Position numbers and translations under genes: made by a program | Shown here: positions 54,562-62,920 of the stretch, in pieces | How positions within the stretch are numbered: the stretch's first letter is position 1 | Layout of the letters: each line of letters opens with the position of its first letter | Origin: Paenibacillus oenotherae | Lineage (GTDB): Bacteria > Bacillota > Bacilli > Paenibacillales > Paenibacillaceae | Direction: 5' to 3' | DNA: 64,000 nucleotides | Assembly (NCBI RefSeq): GCF_019443105.1 | Contig: NZ_JAHZIJ010000004.1 | Span: forward strand, 124,001-188,000 | The notes under the pieces: model-generated | The model's input: only the letters and a program-made list of their open reading frames with translations | Databases searched by the model: none | What the model was told of the DNA's origin: nothing

Positions 54562-55467
54562 TCACTCGGCCTTCATCCTTCTATAATCAGCGGGGCTTAC
54601 GCCTAATTGCATTTTTATAAACTTGGTGAAGCTGGACGGTTGTTCAAATCCGAGTCTCTCCGCGATCAGATAAATGGGGTCTTTGGTCGTCGCGAGCAAT
54701 CGTTTGGCAATCTCCAGCATGTGCAATTTAATAAATTCCTGTGCCGTTTTCCCCGTTTCTTTCTTCAGCATATCCGAAAGATAGTTCGGGGAGTACCCCA
54801 TCGCTTGCGCCAGTCCTTTAACACTGGGCATCCCTTCCTCTTCAATAGCTTCTGTCGAGCATCGCTGCTGCAGGAGCTTGTCAAATTTGGCAACGGAGTC
54901 TTTGACGACGGCCGTCCTTGTAATAAATTGCCTCCCATAAAAACGCTTCGCATAGTTCAGCAGTACTTCCAGATTCGATATGAGCAGGTCGTTGCTGTAG
55001 ACATCCAGGTTTCCGCTGTATTCAACCTGAATATGGCTAACGATGCGATCTACAATTTCCTTTTCCTGGTCAGAAAGATGCAAGGCTTCATTCGCCTCGT
55101 ATTCAAAAAAGCTGTATTCCGGCATTTTGTGCCACAATGCACTGCCTCTGATCAAATCGGGGTGGAAGCATAGCATCCATCCCTCCGATTTCTCATTGCT
55201 GTTGCGGTTCCCCTTTGCCAGAACTTGTCCCGGCGCAGCAAACATCAGACTGCCTTCATGGAAGTCGTAATATTCTCGTCCATAAATAAGCTCACATTCG
55301 GCATTCTGTTTCAAGGAAATCATATAGAAGTTCAGCTTGAACGAGACATTGTAATCGGAAGCGCGAGGATTGATCGTATTGTAATCAATCAAGGTGATCA
55401 ATGGATGTCTGGGTTTTGCGCAGCCCAGAATGTCATGCAGCACAGAGATCGATTCGATAGTTATCAT
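54562..55467 (-). CDS. AraC-family regulator (YqhC-like position)
   Basis: A 301-residue regulator. A cupin-type N-terminal region (about 1-190; FKLNFYMISLKQNAECELIYGREYYDFHEGSLMFAAPGQ) precedes an AraC DNA-binding domain (PSVKGLAQAMGYSPNYLSDMLKKETGKTAQEFIKLHMLEIAKRLL; PIYLIAERLGFEQPSSFTKFIKMQLGVSPADYRRM). It is divergent from an iron-type alcohol dehydrogenase, as yqhC is from yqhD in Escherichia coli, where it activates in response to aldehydes. The same role is inferred. The 262-base gap must hold both promoters; none was clear. Confidence 0.93.
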   Translation of the reverse strand: MITIESISVLHDILGCAKPRHPLITLIDYNTINPRASDYNVSFKLNFYMISLKQNAECELIYGREYYDFHEGSLMFAAPGQVLAKGNRNSNEKSEGWMLCFHPDLIRGSALWHKMPEYSFFEYEANEALHLSDQEKEIVDRIVSHIQVEYSGNLDVYSNDLLISNLEVLLNYAKRFYGRQFITRTAVVKDSVAKFDKLLQQRCSTEAIEEEGMPSVKGLAQAMGYSPNYLSDMLKKETGKTAQEFIKLHMLEIAKRLLATTKDPIYLIAERLGFEQPSSFTKFIKMQLGVSPADYRRMKAE

Positions 55468-55729
55468 GTGTCAAAACTCCCTCCAAGCAAGGCTCGAAAT
55501 GAGCTCGCCAAATCCAAACGCAAATGTCATTATACACCCGAATTTGCGCCCTATACATAGTCAAATCCACGATAATCTTGTGCCGATTACGGATACGATC
55601 CGATCAGTGATTCAGACAACATGTTCTGTAATCCGGATATGTAACCATATCGAGTTTTCATTTATTGTACAGAATAGAAACACAAAAAATAAGACCTTCC
55701 CTTGGTCACAAAAAGGAGAATGCTGTATT

Positions 55730-56875
55730 ATGAAGGATTTTACATTCTACAACCCGACGAAAGTTGAATTCGGAAGAGATAAAGAAAACTTGATCGGCAG
55801 CTACATGGCACCTTACGGCGTAAAAAAAGCTCTGCTCGTATACGGATCGGAGCGAATTAAAGCATCCGGCCTGTTCGACAGAGTTGCGAAATCGCTCGGC
55901 GAGAACGGAATTGAATTTGTCACCCTGAGCGGGATCAAAAGCAATCCGGTCATCAGTAAAGCCAGGGAAGGCGTACGTATCGCCAAGGAGAACAGCGTGG
56001 ATGCCGTTCTGGCCGTAGGCGGAGGCTCCGTACTAGATACGGCAAAGGTGATTGCTGCTGGGGCGGTATACGATGGCGACGTATGGGACTTGTGCAGCTA
56101 CAAGAAATACCCGGATGCTGCCTTGAAAATTTTCGACGTACTGACTTTATCGGCAACCGGCAGCGAAATGAATGCTACGGCGGTCATTACCAATGAAGAA
56201 ACGACGGAAAAATTCGGCTTCTCCAGCCCGGCCGCTTTCCCGACGGTGTCAGTTATTAATCCGGAGCTCCAGGAGACGGTTACCAACGAATATTTGGCCT
56301 ACTCCGGCGTTGATATTTTATCCCACTGCATGGATTTATATTTTACGGCCTCCTACATTCCGGAAATGACAGCGAATCATATCGAGAACATTATCAGAAC
56401 GGTCATTCGAACCACGGACATCTTGCTGAACAATCCGGGAGACTATGAAGCAAGAAGCGAATTGGCATGGGCTGCGGCGCAAGCCCTGAACCGAACCACC
56501 TTCGCCGGGGTGGAGGGGAATCGCTATGACACCCACTTAATAGAGCATTCCCTATCTGCCTTGTACGATGTGCCTCATGGCGCCGGTCTTGCTGTCGTTT
56601 ACCCGGCATGGATGAATTGGCATCTTCCCATGAACCCGACTAGATATGAACAATTCGCACGTACTATATTCGGCTTGCAAACAGCCGAAGAAGGCATCGA
56701 GGCGTTAACGAACTGGTTTGTCAGCATCGGCGCTCCAGTCAAGCTGGAGCAAGTTCATATCGACAAAGACAAAATCGAAGAGATTGCCTCCCATATTTAT
56801 CGAACCATTGAAATGGCCCGGATGCAATCCCTTTACCCGAAGGAAACGATTGTCGAACTGCTGAATCGGATGTAG
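55730..56875 (+). CDS. Iron-containing alcohol dehydrogenase, YqhD/BdhA type
   Basis: A 381-residue dehydrogenase that probably reduces aldehydes with NADPH. NAD(P) binding is in LAVGGGSVLDTAKVIAAGA; TLSATGSEMNATAVITNEE follows. Metal ligands are Asp and His in SGVDILSHCMD and two His in HLIEHSLSALYDVPHGAGLAVVYPAWM. I start at ATG 55730, about 11 bases after AAAGGAG; the frame is open upstream but non-coding in look. Regulation by the divergent AraC gene is likely. Confidence 0.95.
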   Translation: MKDFTFYNPTKVEFGRDKENLIGSYMAPYGVKKALLVYGSERIKASGLFDRVAKSLGENGIEFVTLSGIKSNPVISKAREGVRIAKENSVDAVLAVGGGSVLDTAKVIAAGAVYDGDVWDLCSYKKYPDAALKIFDVLTLSATGSEMNATAVITNEETTEKFGFSSPAAFPTVSVINPELQETVTNEYLAYSGVDILSHCMDLYFTASYIPEMTANHIENIIRTVIRTTDILLNNPGDYEARSELAWAAAQALNRTTFAGVEGNRYDTHLIEHSLSALYDVPHGAGLAVVYPAWMNWHLPMNPTRYEQFARTIFGLQTAEEGIEALTNWFVSIGAPVKLEQVHIDKDKIEEIASHIYRTIEMARMQSLYPKETIVELLNRM

Positions 56876-56908
56876 TCAGCTTCTCGAAGGGGCTGCTGTC
56901 AAATATTA

Positions 56909-56961
56909 AAAAAAGCGCGAGCTTGAGGGCCATTCACCCCCGTTACTCGCGCTTTTTTGCT
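56909..56961. terminator. Bidirectional terminator after the alcohol dehydrogenase
   Basis: AAAAAAAGCGCGAG pairs with CTCGCGCTTTTTT around a 25-base loop. T-runs lie on both strands, so it serves this gene and the leftward Fic gene. The rest of 56876-57060 shows no gene. Confidence 0.9.
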
Positions 56962-57060
56962 TCTTGCTCTCCTACTTGAGTCGTCCCCAACTCCCCTAAC
57001 CACTTAGCATCTTCATTGTGCCTTGAGCGGCTATCACGACGGAGCCCTTTTCTATTATTT

Positions 57061-57834
57061 CTACATGGACTTGTCCATACCTGGATAGGTATCTGGTGCA
57101 TACGTCTTCAATTCCGGAAAGAAATAAGCAACCTCCGCTTCATATCTATCTTGTGCCGACAGGCAGGTGTCCAGCAAATATCCTTTTTCTGAGGAAAACT
57201 CCTTCAGGCCGCGGTAATAAAACAGCTTATGCTCGTGGTCGATGATAAAAGGGAGTAAGCCATATCTCAAACATTCCTTGAACAAAATAATCCTGCCGAC
57301 ACGACCGTTTCCGTCCTGAAAAGGATGGATACTTTCGAATTCAAAATGGAAGTCTATGATGTCCTCAAACGAAATATTGGGCTTTTCGTGATATGCAGCG
57401 AGCAGCCTCCCCATCGCGCTTGCTACTTTTTCCGGAGCAGTCGTTTTCATATCTCCCACCACATTGGGTCTGGCTTTGTAATCCCCCACGCGGAACCAGT
57501 CTTTTCTTTCATCTGAAGTATTTCTTTTTAAGATTCTATGGAATTCCTTGATCATTGCTTCGGACAAGTCCTCCGCCGCATGAGTCAGCATATAGTCAAA
57601 GCAGGCGAAATGGTTAACCGTCTCTATAATATCATCAACGCTAGCGGTTTCCTCCGGCTCTACGCTTATTGTGTTGGTTTCAAAAATATATCGTGTCTGA
57701 TCCTCAGATAACCGGCTGCCTTCGATACGGTTGGAGTTATAGGCAAGCTTAATTTGGGTCTGATGGTACAGCCCTCCCTTAAGCCCCATCTTCATTTCTT
57801 CCTGTAAGAGTTCTACTAATGATCTATGTTCCAT
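57061..57834 (-). CDS. Fic-domain AMPylator, self-inhibited type
   Basis: A 257-residue Fic protein. The active-site loop HPFQDGNGR (about 170-178) is intact, with the catalytic His. Near the N-terminus SNRIEG matches the inhibitory helix motif [S/T]xxxE[G/N], so it is of the class that blocks its own ATP site by an N-terminal Glu. It should transfer AMP to a target protein after relief of inhibition. I start at ATG 57834 (GGAGG seven bases upstream); ATG 57840 sits on that site. No partner gene is adjacent. Confidence 0.93.
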   Translation of the reverse strand: MEHRSLVELLQEEMKMGLKGGLYHQTQIKLAYNSNRIEGSRLSEDQTRYIFETNTISVEPEETASVDDIIETVNHFACFDYMLTHAAEDLSEAMIKEFHRILKRNTSDERKDWFRVGDYKARPNVVGDMKTTAPEKVASAMGRLLAAYHEKPNISFEDIIDFHFEFESIHPFQDGNGRVGRIILFKECLRYGLLPFIIDHEHKLFYYRGLKEFSSEKGYLLDTCLSAQDRYEAEVAYFFPELKTYAPDTYPGMDKSM

Positions 57835-57982
57835 CAACATTCCTCCCAGAATGATCCGCGTATCCTAAAAATCAAAATCGTCTTTATTGGCTGTTATCAT
57901 TATAGCATTCTCTATTGTAGAATATGCAGTTGCGAACGACGATTCTGTCTCAGCTATAACTGTTGAAGTATTATCGAATTTA

Positions 57983-58022
57983 AACAAAGGGGGACGCGAA
58001 TCGCGCGCCCCCCTTTGTTTAA
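57983..58022. terminator. Bidirectional terminator downstream of the PLD-helicase
   Basis: AAACAAAGGGGG pairs with CCCCCCTTTGTTT around a GC-rich loop containing CGCGAATCGCG. It lies past the helicase stop at 58081. Confidence 0.85.
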
Positions 58023-58080
58023 ATGGAGTTCAAAACATCAATAATACCAATTTGATGCGGCTTTCTATCTGTAGATTCAC

Positions 58081-60546
58081 TTATGAATCTACTTGGTTGC
58101 TCTCCATTGCTTCATGTTTCTGTTCCCTGCGCTCGAAATGGTGATGCAGCCTGTAAAGGCAAATGTCTCTCGTCCAGCGATGCAAAATCGACCGATGCTC
58201 GGAGGCAGGTTCAATCCTTAGACTAAACACCCCATCCTCGAAGCGAGTCATACTTCCTTTGGCCGAGCCCCACTTCGTCATCGGCATTCGCTCAATAAGC
58301 TGGCTAACTCCTGTTTCATTGTACTCCCAGAGCCGTTTCGAATCCTTATCCGAGAAATCAATTCTCCTCCGGTATTCCTTATCCATAAGGTAATTGTGGA
58401 AAAATAGCGCTGCCTCACGGGAAGTGACAGGTCCCGCCCAACGTTCTGGACCACGTTCGAGCATATAAAGGAGGACGATCATTTTGTAGCTCTTGTTCAT
58501 GGCCGTCTTCTCGACATCACGAATCCAAGCCTCATATTGAAGATAAACGTCCTCTTCTTCCTTCGTTAAGCATTCAGCCCATTGAAGAAAACCCACATAA
58601 GAACCGAATTCACCGCGATATTCCCAGCTGTTTGCTCCTCCGTACAAGTGAAGCTCCAGATAAGTAGGGATTCGTCCCAGTTCATTCTTCAGCTCAAGGA
58701 AGGAACGGTGCAAGCTTTCGCGGTGCGGCAGCTTTTTACGGCTTAATTCATCGAGCAGATTGATAACTGCCGTCTCCAATTGGAGCTCGCATCCGTCCGG
58801 TACAGATGGAATGACCGCTTCCCTGGCTGTTCCCTTTACTTCCTGATCACTTGCGAATAATCGAAGCTTCACATCTGCATTTCGGTAATTTCCTATTAAA
58901 TCAATGATCGTGCAATGCGACTTCTGCTCCGATAACCGCAGGCCCCGGCCAATCTGTTGGGTGAAAACCGTTAATGATTCCGTCGGACGGACAAATAACA
59001 GCGTATCTACGACGGGAATATCTACACCCTCATTGAACAAATCGACTGTAAATATAATCTCCAGATCCCCTCTGGTTAGACGTGTTATCGCCTCTTCCCT
59101 TGAGATGCCCGCGGCTCCAGAGTGAAGACTGATTGCCAATACTCCCCTGCCTTGAAAATAGCCCGCCAAAAAATCCGCCTGCCGAATAGAAGAGCAAAAT
59201 CCAATCGTTCGTGTTTGCTTATGCTCATTCCAGGCATCATAGATCTTGTCGGCAAGTGTTTGTTTTAATTGTGCTGCCGTCAACTGTTCATCATCATAGT
59301 GCGTTCCAAGCCATCTGATCGATGAATAATCCGTATCATCATAGACGCCAAAATAACGGAACGGGGACAGCCAGCCACGTCGGATGGCTTCAATGAAATG
59401 TATCTGGTAGGCGACATTCCCGTCACAAAGAGCATAGACATCCTTTCCGTCCATCCTGTCTGGTGTTGCCGTTATGCCAAGCAAAAACTTCGGTTTAAAA
59501 TATTGGATGACCGATAAATAAGACGCTGCGGCAGCATGATGGAATTCGTCCACCACGATAAGATCGAACCGGTCCGGGGTGAAAGATTCACGGTGCTTCT
59601 TCATCCCGAGAGTGTAAATCGAAGCAAACACGCAATCCACATCTCTCTCTTTCATAGCTCCGTTATAAATTCCGAAGGTTTTGTCCGGCATGATGCGCTG
59701 GAATGACCTTCTCGCTTGAAGGAGAATTTCTTCACGATGCGCTACGAATAGCACCCGTTTAAACCGCTGCGCAAAAAAGCCGGCAAGATAGGTCTTTCCG
59801 AGTCCGGTCGCCATGACAACCATAGCTTTGTCATATTCCTCTTCTACCGTTCTCTCTAATGCATCCAGTGCATCGATCTGAGCAAATCTGGGGTGAATAG
59901 GCGACTGTTCGTCGTCCGCAACCGTTTGTTCTGCGGGATTGCCTGTATTTTCGGCGCGGTATTCATCCTCCTCCATCTCCGTAATCATGCGGATTAACTC
60001 CGGATTTTTACGATGACAGGTTCGATACTCCTCTTCATAGAGAGCAATCGTGTGCTCATTTAACGGCAATGTGGAGCTGTGATATAAGTTCTGCATGAAC
60101 TTGTCCATGGCTACTTGGAAGGTATATGGCTCGGCTTTGGCATTCATCGCCAAGTTCCATTCCATCCCCATTCTCATAGCAGACATCGAGAAATTAGAGG
60201 AACCGACGATAAGCAGCCCTTCGCCGTTCTCGTAGTCGAACAAATAGGCCTTAGGGTGAAAGGACGTTCCCATACTCCGCCATAACCGCGCTTCTAACCG
60301 GGAATCAATATCTCGTAATGCCTGCAGCCCTTCCGGCTGCGTCACAAATAGATAGTCCCCGGCCAGAACCTTCACGTCGGCCCCTCGTTCTATCGCTTCT
60401 TTCAGATGAGGCGCCAATAAGCGCACCCCTGACTGCATAACGAAGGAGGTCATAATATAGATACCGGAAGCATTTTGCATTCCGATGATTAACTCGTCAG
60501 CCAAGTTTTCTGTAATTAGCTTGACATTAAGCGTTGTCGTCGACAT
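58081..60546 (-). CDS. PLD-nuclease/DEAD-box helicase fusion
   Basis: An 821-residue protein. Residues about 1-150 form a phospholipase-D-type nuclease domain with one HKD motif (His97, Lys99, Asp104 in SFHPKAYLFDYE). Residues about 220-560 form an SF2 helicase: Walker A TGLGKT (248-252 core), DEFHH (333-337), motif III ITATPDR and motif VI QQIGRGLRLSE (531-541). The C-terminal 250 residues resemble the tail of DUF3427-type proteins. Such PLD-helicases are found in defence islands and near restriction genes. It overlaps the MazG-like gene by 20 bases, so the two form one operon; a defence role is inference. Confidence 0.9.
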   Translation of the reverse strand: MSTTTLNVKLITENLADELIIGMQNASGIYIMTSFVMQSGVRLLAPHLKEAIERGADVKVLAGDYLFVTQPEGLQALRDIDSRLEARLWRSMGTSFHPKAYLFDYENGEGLLIVGSSNFSMSAMRMGMEWNLAMNAKAEPYTFQVAMDKFMQNLYHSSTLPLNEHTIALYEEEYRTCHRKNPELIRMITEMEEDEYRAENTGNPAEQTVADDEQSPIHPRFAQIDALDALERTVEEEYDKAMVVMATGLGKTYLAGFFAQRFKRVLFVAHREEILLQARRSFQRIMPDKTFGIYNGAMKERDVDCVFASIYTLGMKKHRESFTPDRFDLIVVDEFHHAAAASYLSVIQYFKPKFLLGITATPDRMDGKDVYALCDGNVAYQIHFIEAIRRGWLSPFRYFGVYDDTDYSSIRWLGTHYDDEQLTAAQLKQTLADKIYDAWNEHKQTRTIGFCSSIRQADFLAGYFQGRGVLAISLHSGAAGISREEAITRLTRGDLEIIFTVDLFNEGVDIPVVDTLLFVRPTESLTVFTQQIGRGLRLSEQKSHCTIIDLIGNYRNADVKLRLFASDQEVKGTAREAVIPSVPDGCELQLETAVINLLDELSRKKLPHRESLHRSFLELKNELGRIPTYLELHLYGGANSWEYRGEFGSYVGFLQWAECLTKEEEDVYLQYEAWIRDVEKTAMNKSYKMIVLLYMLERGPERWAGPVTSREAALFFHNYLMDKEYRRRIDFSDKDSKRLWEYNETGVSQLIERMPMTKWGSAKGSMTRFEDGVFSLRIEPASEHRSILHRWTRDICLYRLHHHFERREQKHEAMESNQVDS

Positions 60547-60856
60547 CGATTAGATACACCCGCTCCTGAAATCCGCCACGTTGTTCCGCCTTCTTCACTC
60601 TCAAAGCTTCAAGCTGCTCCCATGACGCACCATGAACGGAGGCTAATGCCCGAATGACCTCAAGCATATCTGCAAGTTCTTCCAACGATTGTTTCGGATC
60701 TATGGAGGCAAAGTATTCCTCCGACTCTTCCTTGAGCTTTATGGCAAGTTCACGTTGATAATCTTCTTCATCCAGAATACGTGTGCGGCATTCTTTGCCA
60801 CTGGATTTAATCACTTCTGGAATAAGATCACGAACAAGCTTGTTATAAACCGGCAT
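60527..60856 (-). CDS. MazG-like / PRA-PH-like nucleotide pyrophosphohydrolase
   Basis: A 109-residue all-alpha NTP pyrophosphatase: PVYNKLVRDLIPEVIKSSGKECRTRIL, then KLKEESEEYFASIDPKQSLEELADMLEVIRALASVHG with the ExxE...ExxD metal-binding pattern. It probably hydrolyses a nucleoside triphosphate, perhaps a damaged or signalling one. It is transcribed just ahead of the PLD-helicase and overlaps it. I start at ATG 60856, with AGGATGAG upstream. Confidence 0.9.
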   Translation of the reverse strand: MPVYNKLVRDLIPEVIKSSGKECRTRILDEEDYQRELAIKLKEESEEYFASIDPKQSLEELADMLEVIRALASVHGASWEQLEALRVKKAEQRGGFQERVYLIDVDDNA

Positions 60857-60940
60857 GGGGTATCTCATCCTTTGCATGGTTAATTATCTATTATTGTATC
60901 ATAGACAAAGGGAATGGAAGAGATTAGTGCAAACCAGAAC

Positions 60941-60967
60941 AAAAAAGAACTGCCGCAAGGACAGTCC
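60941..60967 (-). terminator. Terminator past the 61-kb small genes (module R3)
   Basis: On the reverse strand GGACTGTCCTTGCGGCAGTTC is followed by TTTTTT. The sequence from here to about 61020 matches 42033-42112 closely, including CGGAATCCGG-type and AAGCTTATT blocks. Confidence 0.85.
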
Positions 60968-61008
60968 AATAATAAGCTTTCCGTATACGTATAGCCCGGA
61001 TTCTGTAA

Positions 61009-61308
61009 TTATGCATCCTTATCGAAAGCAGCCAACGGATCGAACAATAGCGCAACCGCAAGCTGCACACCATCCCTCATTCCTTGCAGATACAAGTGTT
61101 CATTCTCCCCAGCCCGCTTCATATGATGCTTGTCCTCCCATGCCATGAATTCCGGTGATTGCGTTATATCTATACCGGAAAATATCGCCTCAAAAGCTTT
61201 CTTCTCCTCTGCGTGATATTTGCTCAGCTCGGGATTGCGCTCGATCTGAGCTGCAACGTATTCCAACCGCCGCTGAATCGCCCTCTGGAACCATGACGGA
61301 AATTCCAT
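61009..61308 (-). CDS. Small helical protein of unknown function
   Basis: A 99-residue charged, mostly helical protein: MEFPSWFQRAIQRRLEYVAA, NPELSKYHAEEKKAFEAIFSG, and a C-terminal LQGMRDGVQLAVALLFDPL. No family is recognised. I start at ATG 61308 with a strong AGGAGGAGAGG. It lies 25 bases after the Spo0E-like gene, and its stop is inside the R3 terminator module. Confidence 0.7.
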   Translation of the reverse strand: MEFPSWFQRAIQRRLEYVAAQIERNPELSKYHAEEKKAFEAIFSGIDITQSPEFMAWEDKHHMKRAGENEHLYLQGMRDGVQLAVALLFDPLAAFDKDA

Positions 61309-61333
61309 GACCTCTCCTCCTCGCAAGCCAGCC

Positions 61334-61519
61334 CTAACGCAGCCTTCGCTCTCCCCCGGCCCTTCCTCGATGGAATCGGACAATCAATTCGTCCACCTTC
61401 CGGCTCTGAGCTTGGACCGCTTCGTTCTGAGCAAGAGGAACTCCCTTCTCAAGCGAGTTCTGGCCCAGTTCGTTCAGCCTCTGCTTTTCTTCTTCATATT
61501 TGCGCAGCAGTTCGTTCAT
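61334..61519 (-). CDS. Spo0E-like aspartyl-phosphate phosphatase
   Basis: A 61-residue protein with the two-helix pattern of Spo0E: MNELLRKYEEEKQRLNELGQ, then NEAVQAQSRKVDELIVRF. The core SRKVDELI corresponds to the SQELD motif that removes phosphate from Spo0A-P, with Ser and Asp kept. Such proteins delay sporulation. The tail HRGRAGGERRLR is basic. Identity is moderate because the motif is not canonical. Confidence 0.65.
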   Translation of the reverse strand: MNELLRKYEEEKQRLNELGQNSLEKGVPLAQNEAVQAQSRKVDELIVRFHRGRAGGERRLR

Positions 61520-61911
61520 GGGTTAGGCCTTGTCTCCTTTCAACCAAATTGTATGCGAGGATAGCAAAGTTTTAATGCGAATATCGAATATAAATAAAAT
61601 AAACCGATTTTGCAGTAAAAATGAGGGCTGGTGGGCGAGGAATCGGAGTGAATTACCCTTAAAGCTATTTTGAACAGGGCATTTAAAGTCTCAAAATGCC
61701 CATTTGAGTTACAACTTGGGGCTTGCCCGATGTTGAGCGCAAAAACTGGCGGCAAACTCCCTGATATCGTATTAATTGAGAAAGCTTACGCTCATAACAT
61801 ATACCTCCATACAAAATCAATATATTTCTAATTTATTCCTACTAGTTGAATACTTTATCTGTCGTGGTTAGTATAACAGATTGATAATGGACTTAAAAGG
61901 AGAAATTTTCC
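61520..61911. other. Gene-free stretch upstream of the XRE regulator
   Basis: This 392-base stretch shows no convincing coding frame. It is AT-rich near its right end. TATAAC at about 61871 is a weak -10 for the XRE gene, without a well-spaced -35. No repeat shared with the rest of the window was noticed. Confidence 0.5.
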
Positions 61912-62169
61912 TTGCGTGAACAACCCATTATCATTAAACAAATCATCGGGAAAACCGTGAAAGCTTTACGCATCAAGCAAGGCTTAAGTCAAGAGGATTT
62001 GGCACATGAATGCGATGTGGATCGCTCCTATATTTCCATGATCGAAGTCGGAAGAAATGAACCTTCAGTGACGAAAATTTTCGATCTATGTAAAGGTCTT
62101 AAAATCCAGCCGTCAGATTTCTTCAAGCTGATAGAGATAGAATATGATAAGACTAGAGAGAAGGGTTAA
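61912..62169 (+). CDS. XRE-family helix-turn-helix regulator
   Basis: An 85-residue protein made almost wholly of one Cro/C1-type DNA-binding domain: IGKTVKALRIKQGLSQEDLAHECDVDRSYISMIEVGRNEPSVTKIFDLCKGLKIQPSDFFKL. It starts at TTG 61912 with AAAAGGAG upstream. No partner gene is adjacent; solitary regulators of this size are often orphan or from mobile elements. Confidence 0.9.
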   Translation: MREQPIIIKQIIGKTVKALRIKQGLSQEDLAHECDVDRSYISMIEVGRNEPSVTKIFDLCKGLKIQPSDFFKLIEIEYDKTREKG

Positions 62170-62178
62170 GAACGGAAA

Positions 62179-62219
62179 TAAGAGCGGGACGGAAGGCTTA
62201 GTAGCCTGCGTCCCGCTTT
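62179..62219 (+). terminator. Terminator of the XRE gene
   Basis: AGCGGGACG pairs with CGTCCCGCT, with an AGGCTTAGTAGCCT inner stem and TTT following. It lies just past the stop at 62169. Confidence 0.85.
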
Positions 62220-62815
62220 GAAATCGTTGGGTATTGGAATATACTATCTGATATTTTCATTACACATGACTTCCTTGCCACCTATGGAATATAAGAAAAC
62301 GACAGGGAACAAACAGGGATATTATTGGGAACTATCCGTGGTCTTTTCGAGTGATTGTTTGATTCTATTCCCCATCATTTTTTATGGATTCAAGCATTTG
62401 CAATGATCACCACTGTCGTTTAGAGGAATGATTAATCCTCAATCGTCCATATAGGTATCTGAGCAATAAGAATTGCTATCTTCTATAGTTCTTCAATACT
62501 CAAAATTTGCCTTTATTAAAGGCAAACCTTCCCGAAAACTGATCTAATAAATTTGTGTAATCTGAAGCATTTTCTGTACCTAACGGAATACTCTTATGAT
62601 TTATTCTTAATAATATAGTTTACATTGTATGTGATATACTGGATCTGCATCTGTCTATTCCTTTTTGTTGTTGGTGGGGACTTACAACAATACGGGATTG
62701 GCAGTTGCTTTTCCATTTTCAACCGTAGTTTAGCGCGTCAAGAACTGATTTTGGTTTTGATCCTTTTTTTATTTATTTTTTTGCTATCTTAAAGTTCATT
62801 GTTGATTTTTAAGCC
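62220..62815. other. Gene-free AT-rich stretch
   Basis: No supported gene is seen in these 596 bases. A 62-codon frame at 62218-62406 begins inside the preceding terminator without a ribosome site and reads unlike a protein. The stretch is AT-rich, with several TATAAT-like hexamers of no clear use. Confidence 0.5.
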
Positions 62816-62817
62816 CT

Positions 62818-62846
62818 AGAAAAAACCGCCTCCTTCAAGGCGGTTG
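62818..62846 (-). terminator. Terminator of the metallophosphoesterase gene
   Basis: On the reverse strand CCGCCTTGAAGGAGGCGG is followed by TTTTTTC. It lies about 75 bases past the stop at 62921. Confidence 0.9.
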
Positions 62847-62920
62847 GATTGAAATGATTGAACAAAAGTTCTCCGTTATTGTAATGAAAATTACCGAACG
62901 AAGCGTAGACGACCTAAGAA

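Noticed and set aside
55394-55729. 112-codon N-terminal extension of the alcohol dehydrogenase
   Set aside because: It overlaps the divergent AraC gene; the family N-terminus and a ribosome site are at 55730.
62218-62406. 62-codon frame after the XRE gene
   Set aside because: It begins within the XRE terminator, has no ribosome site and no convincing protein character.
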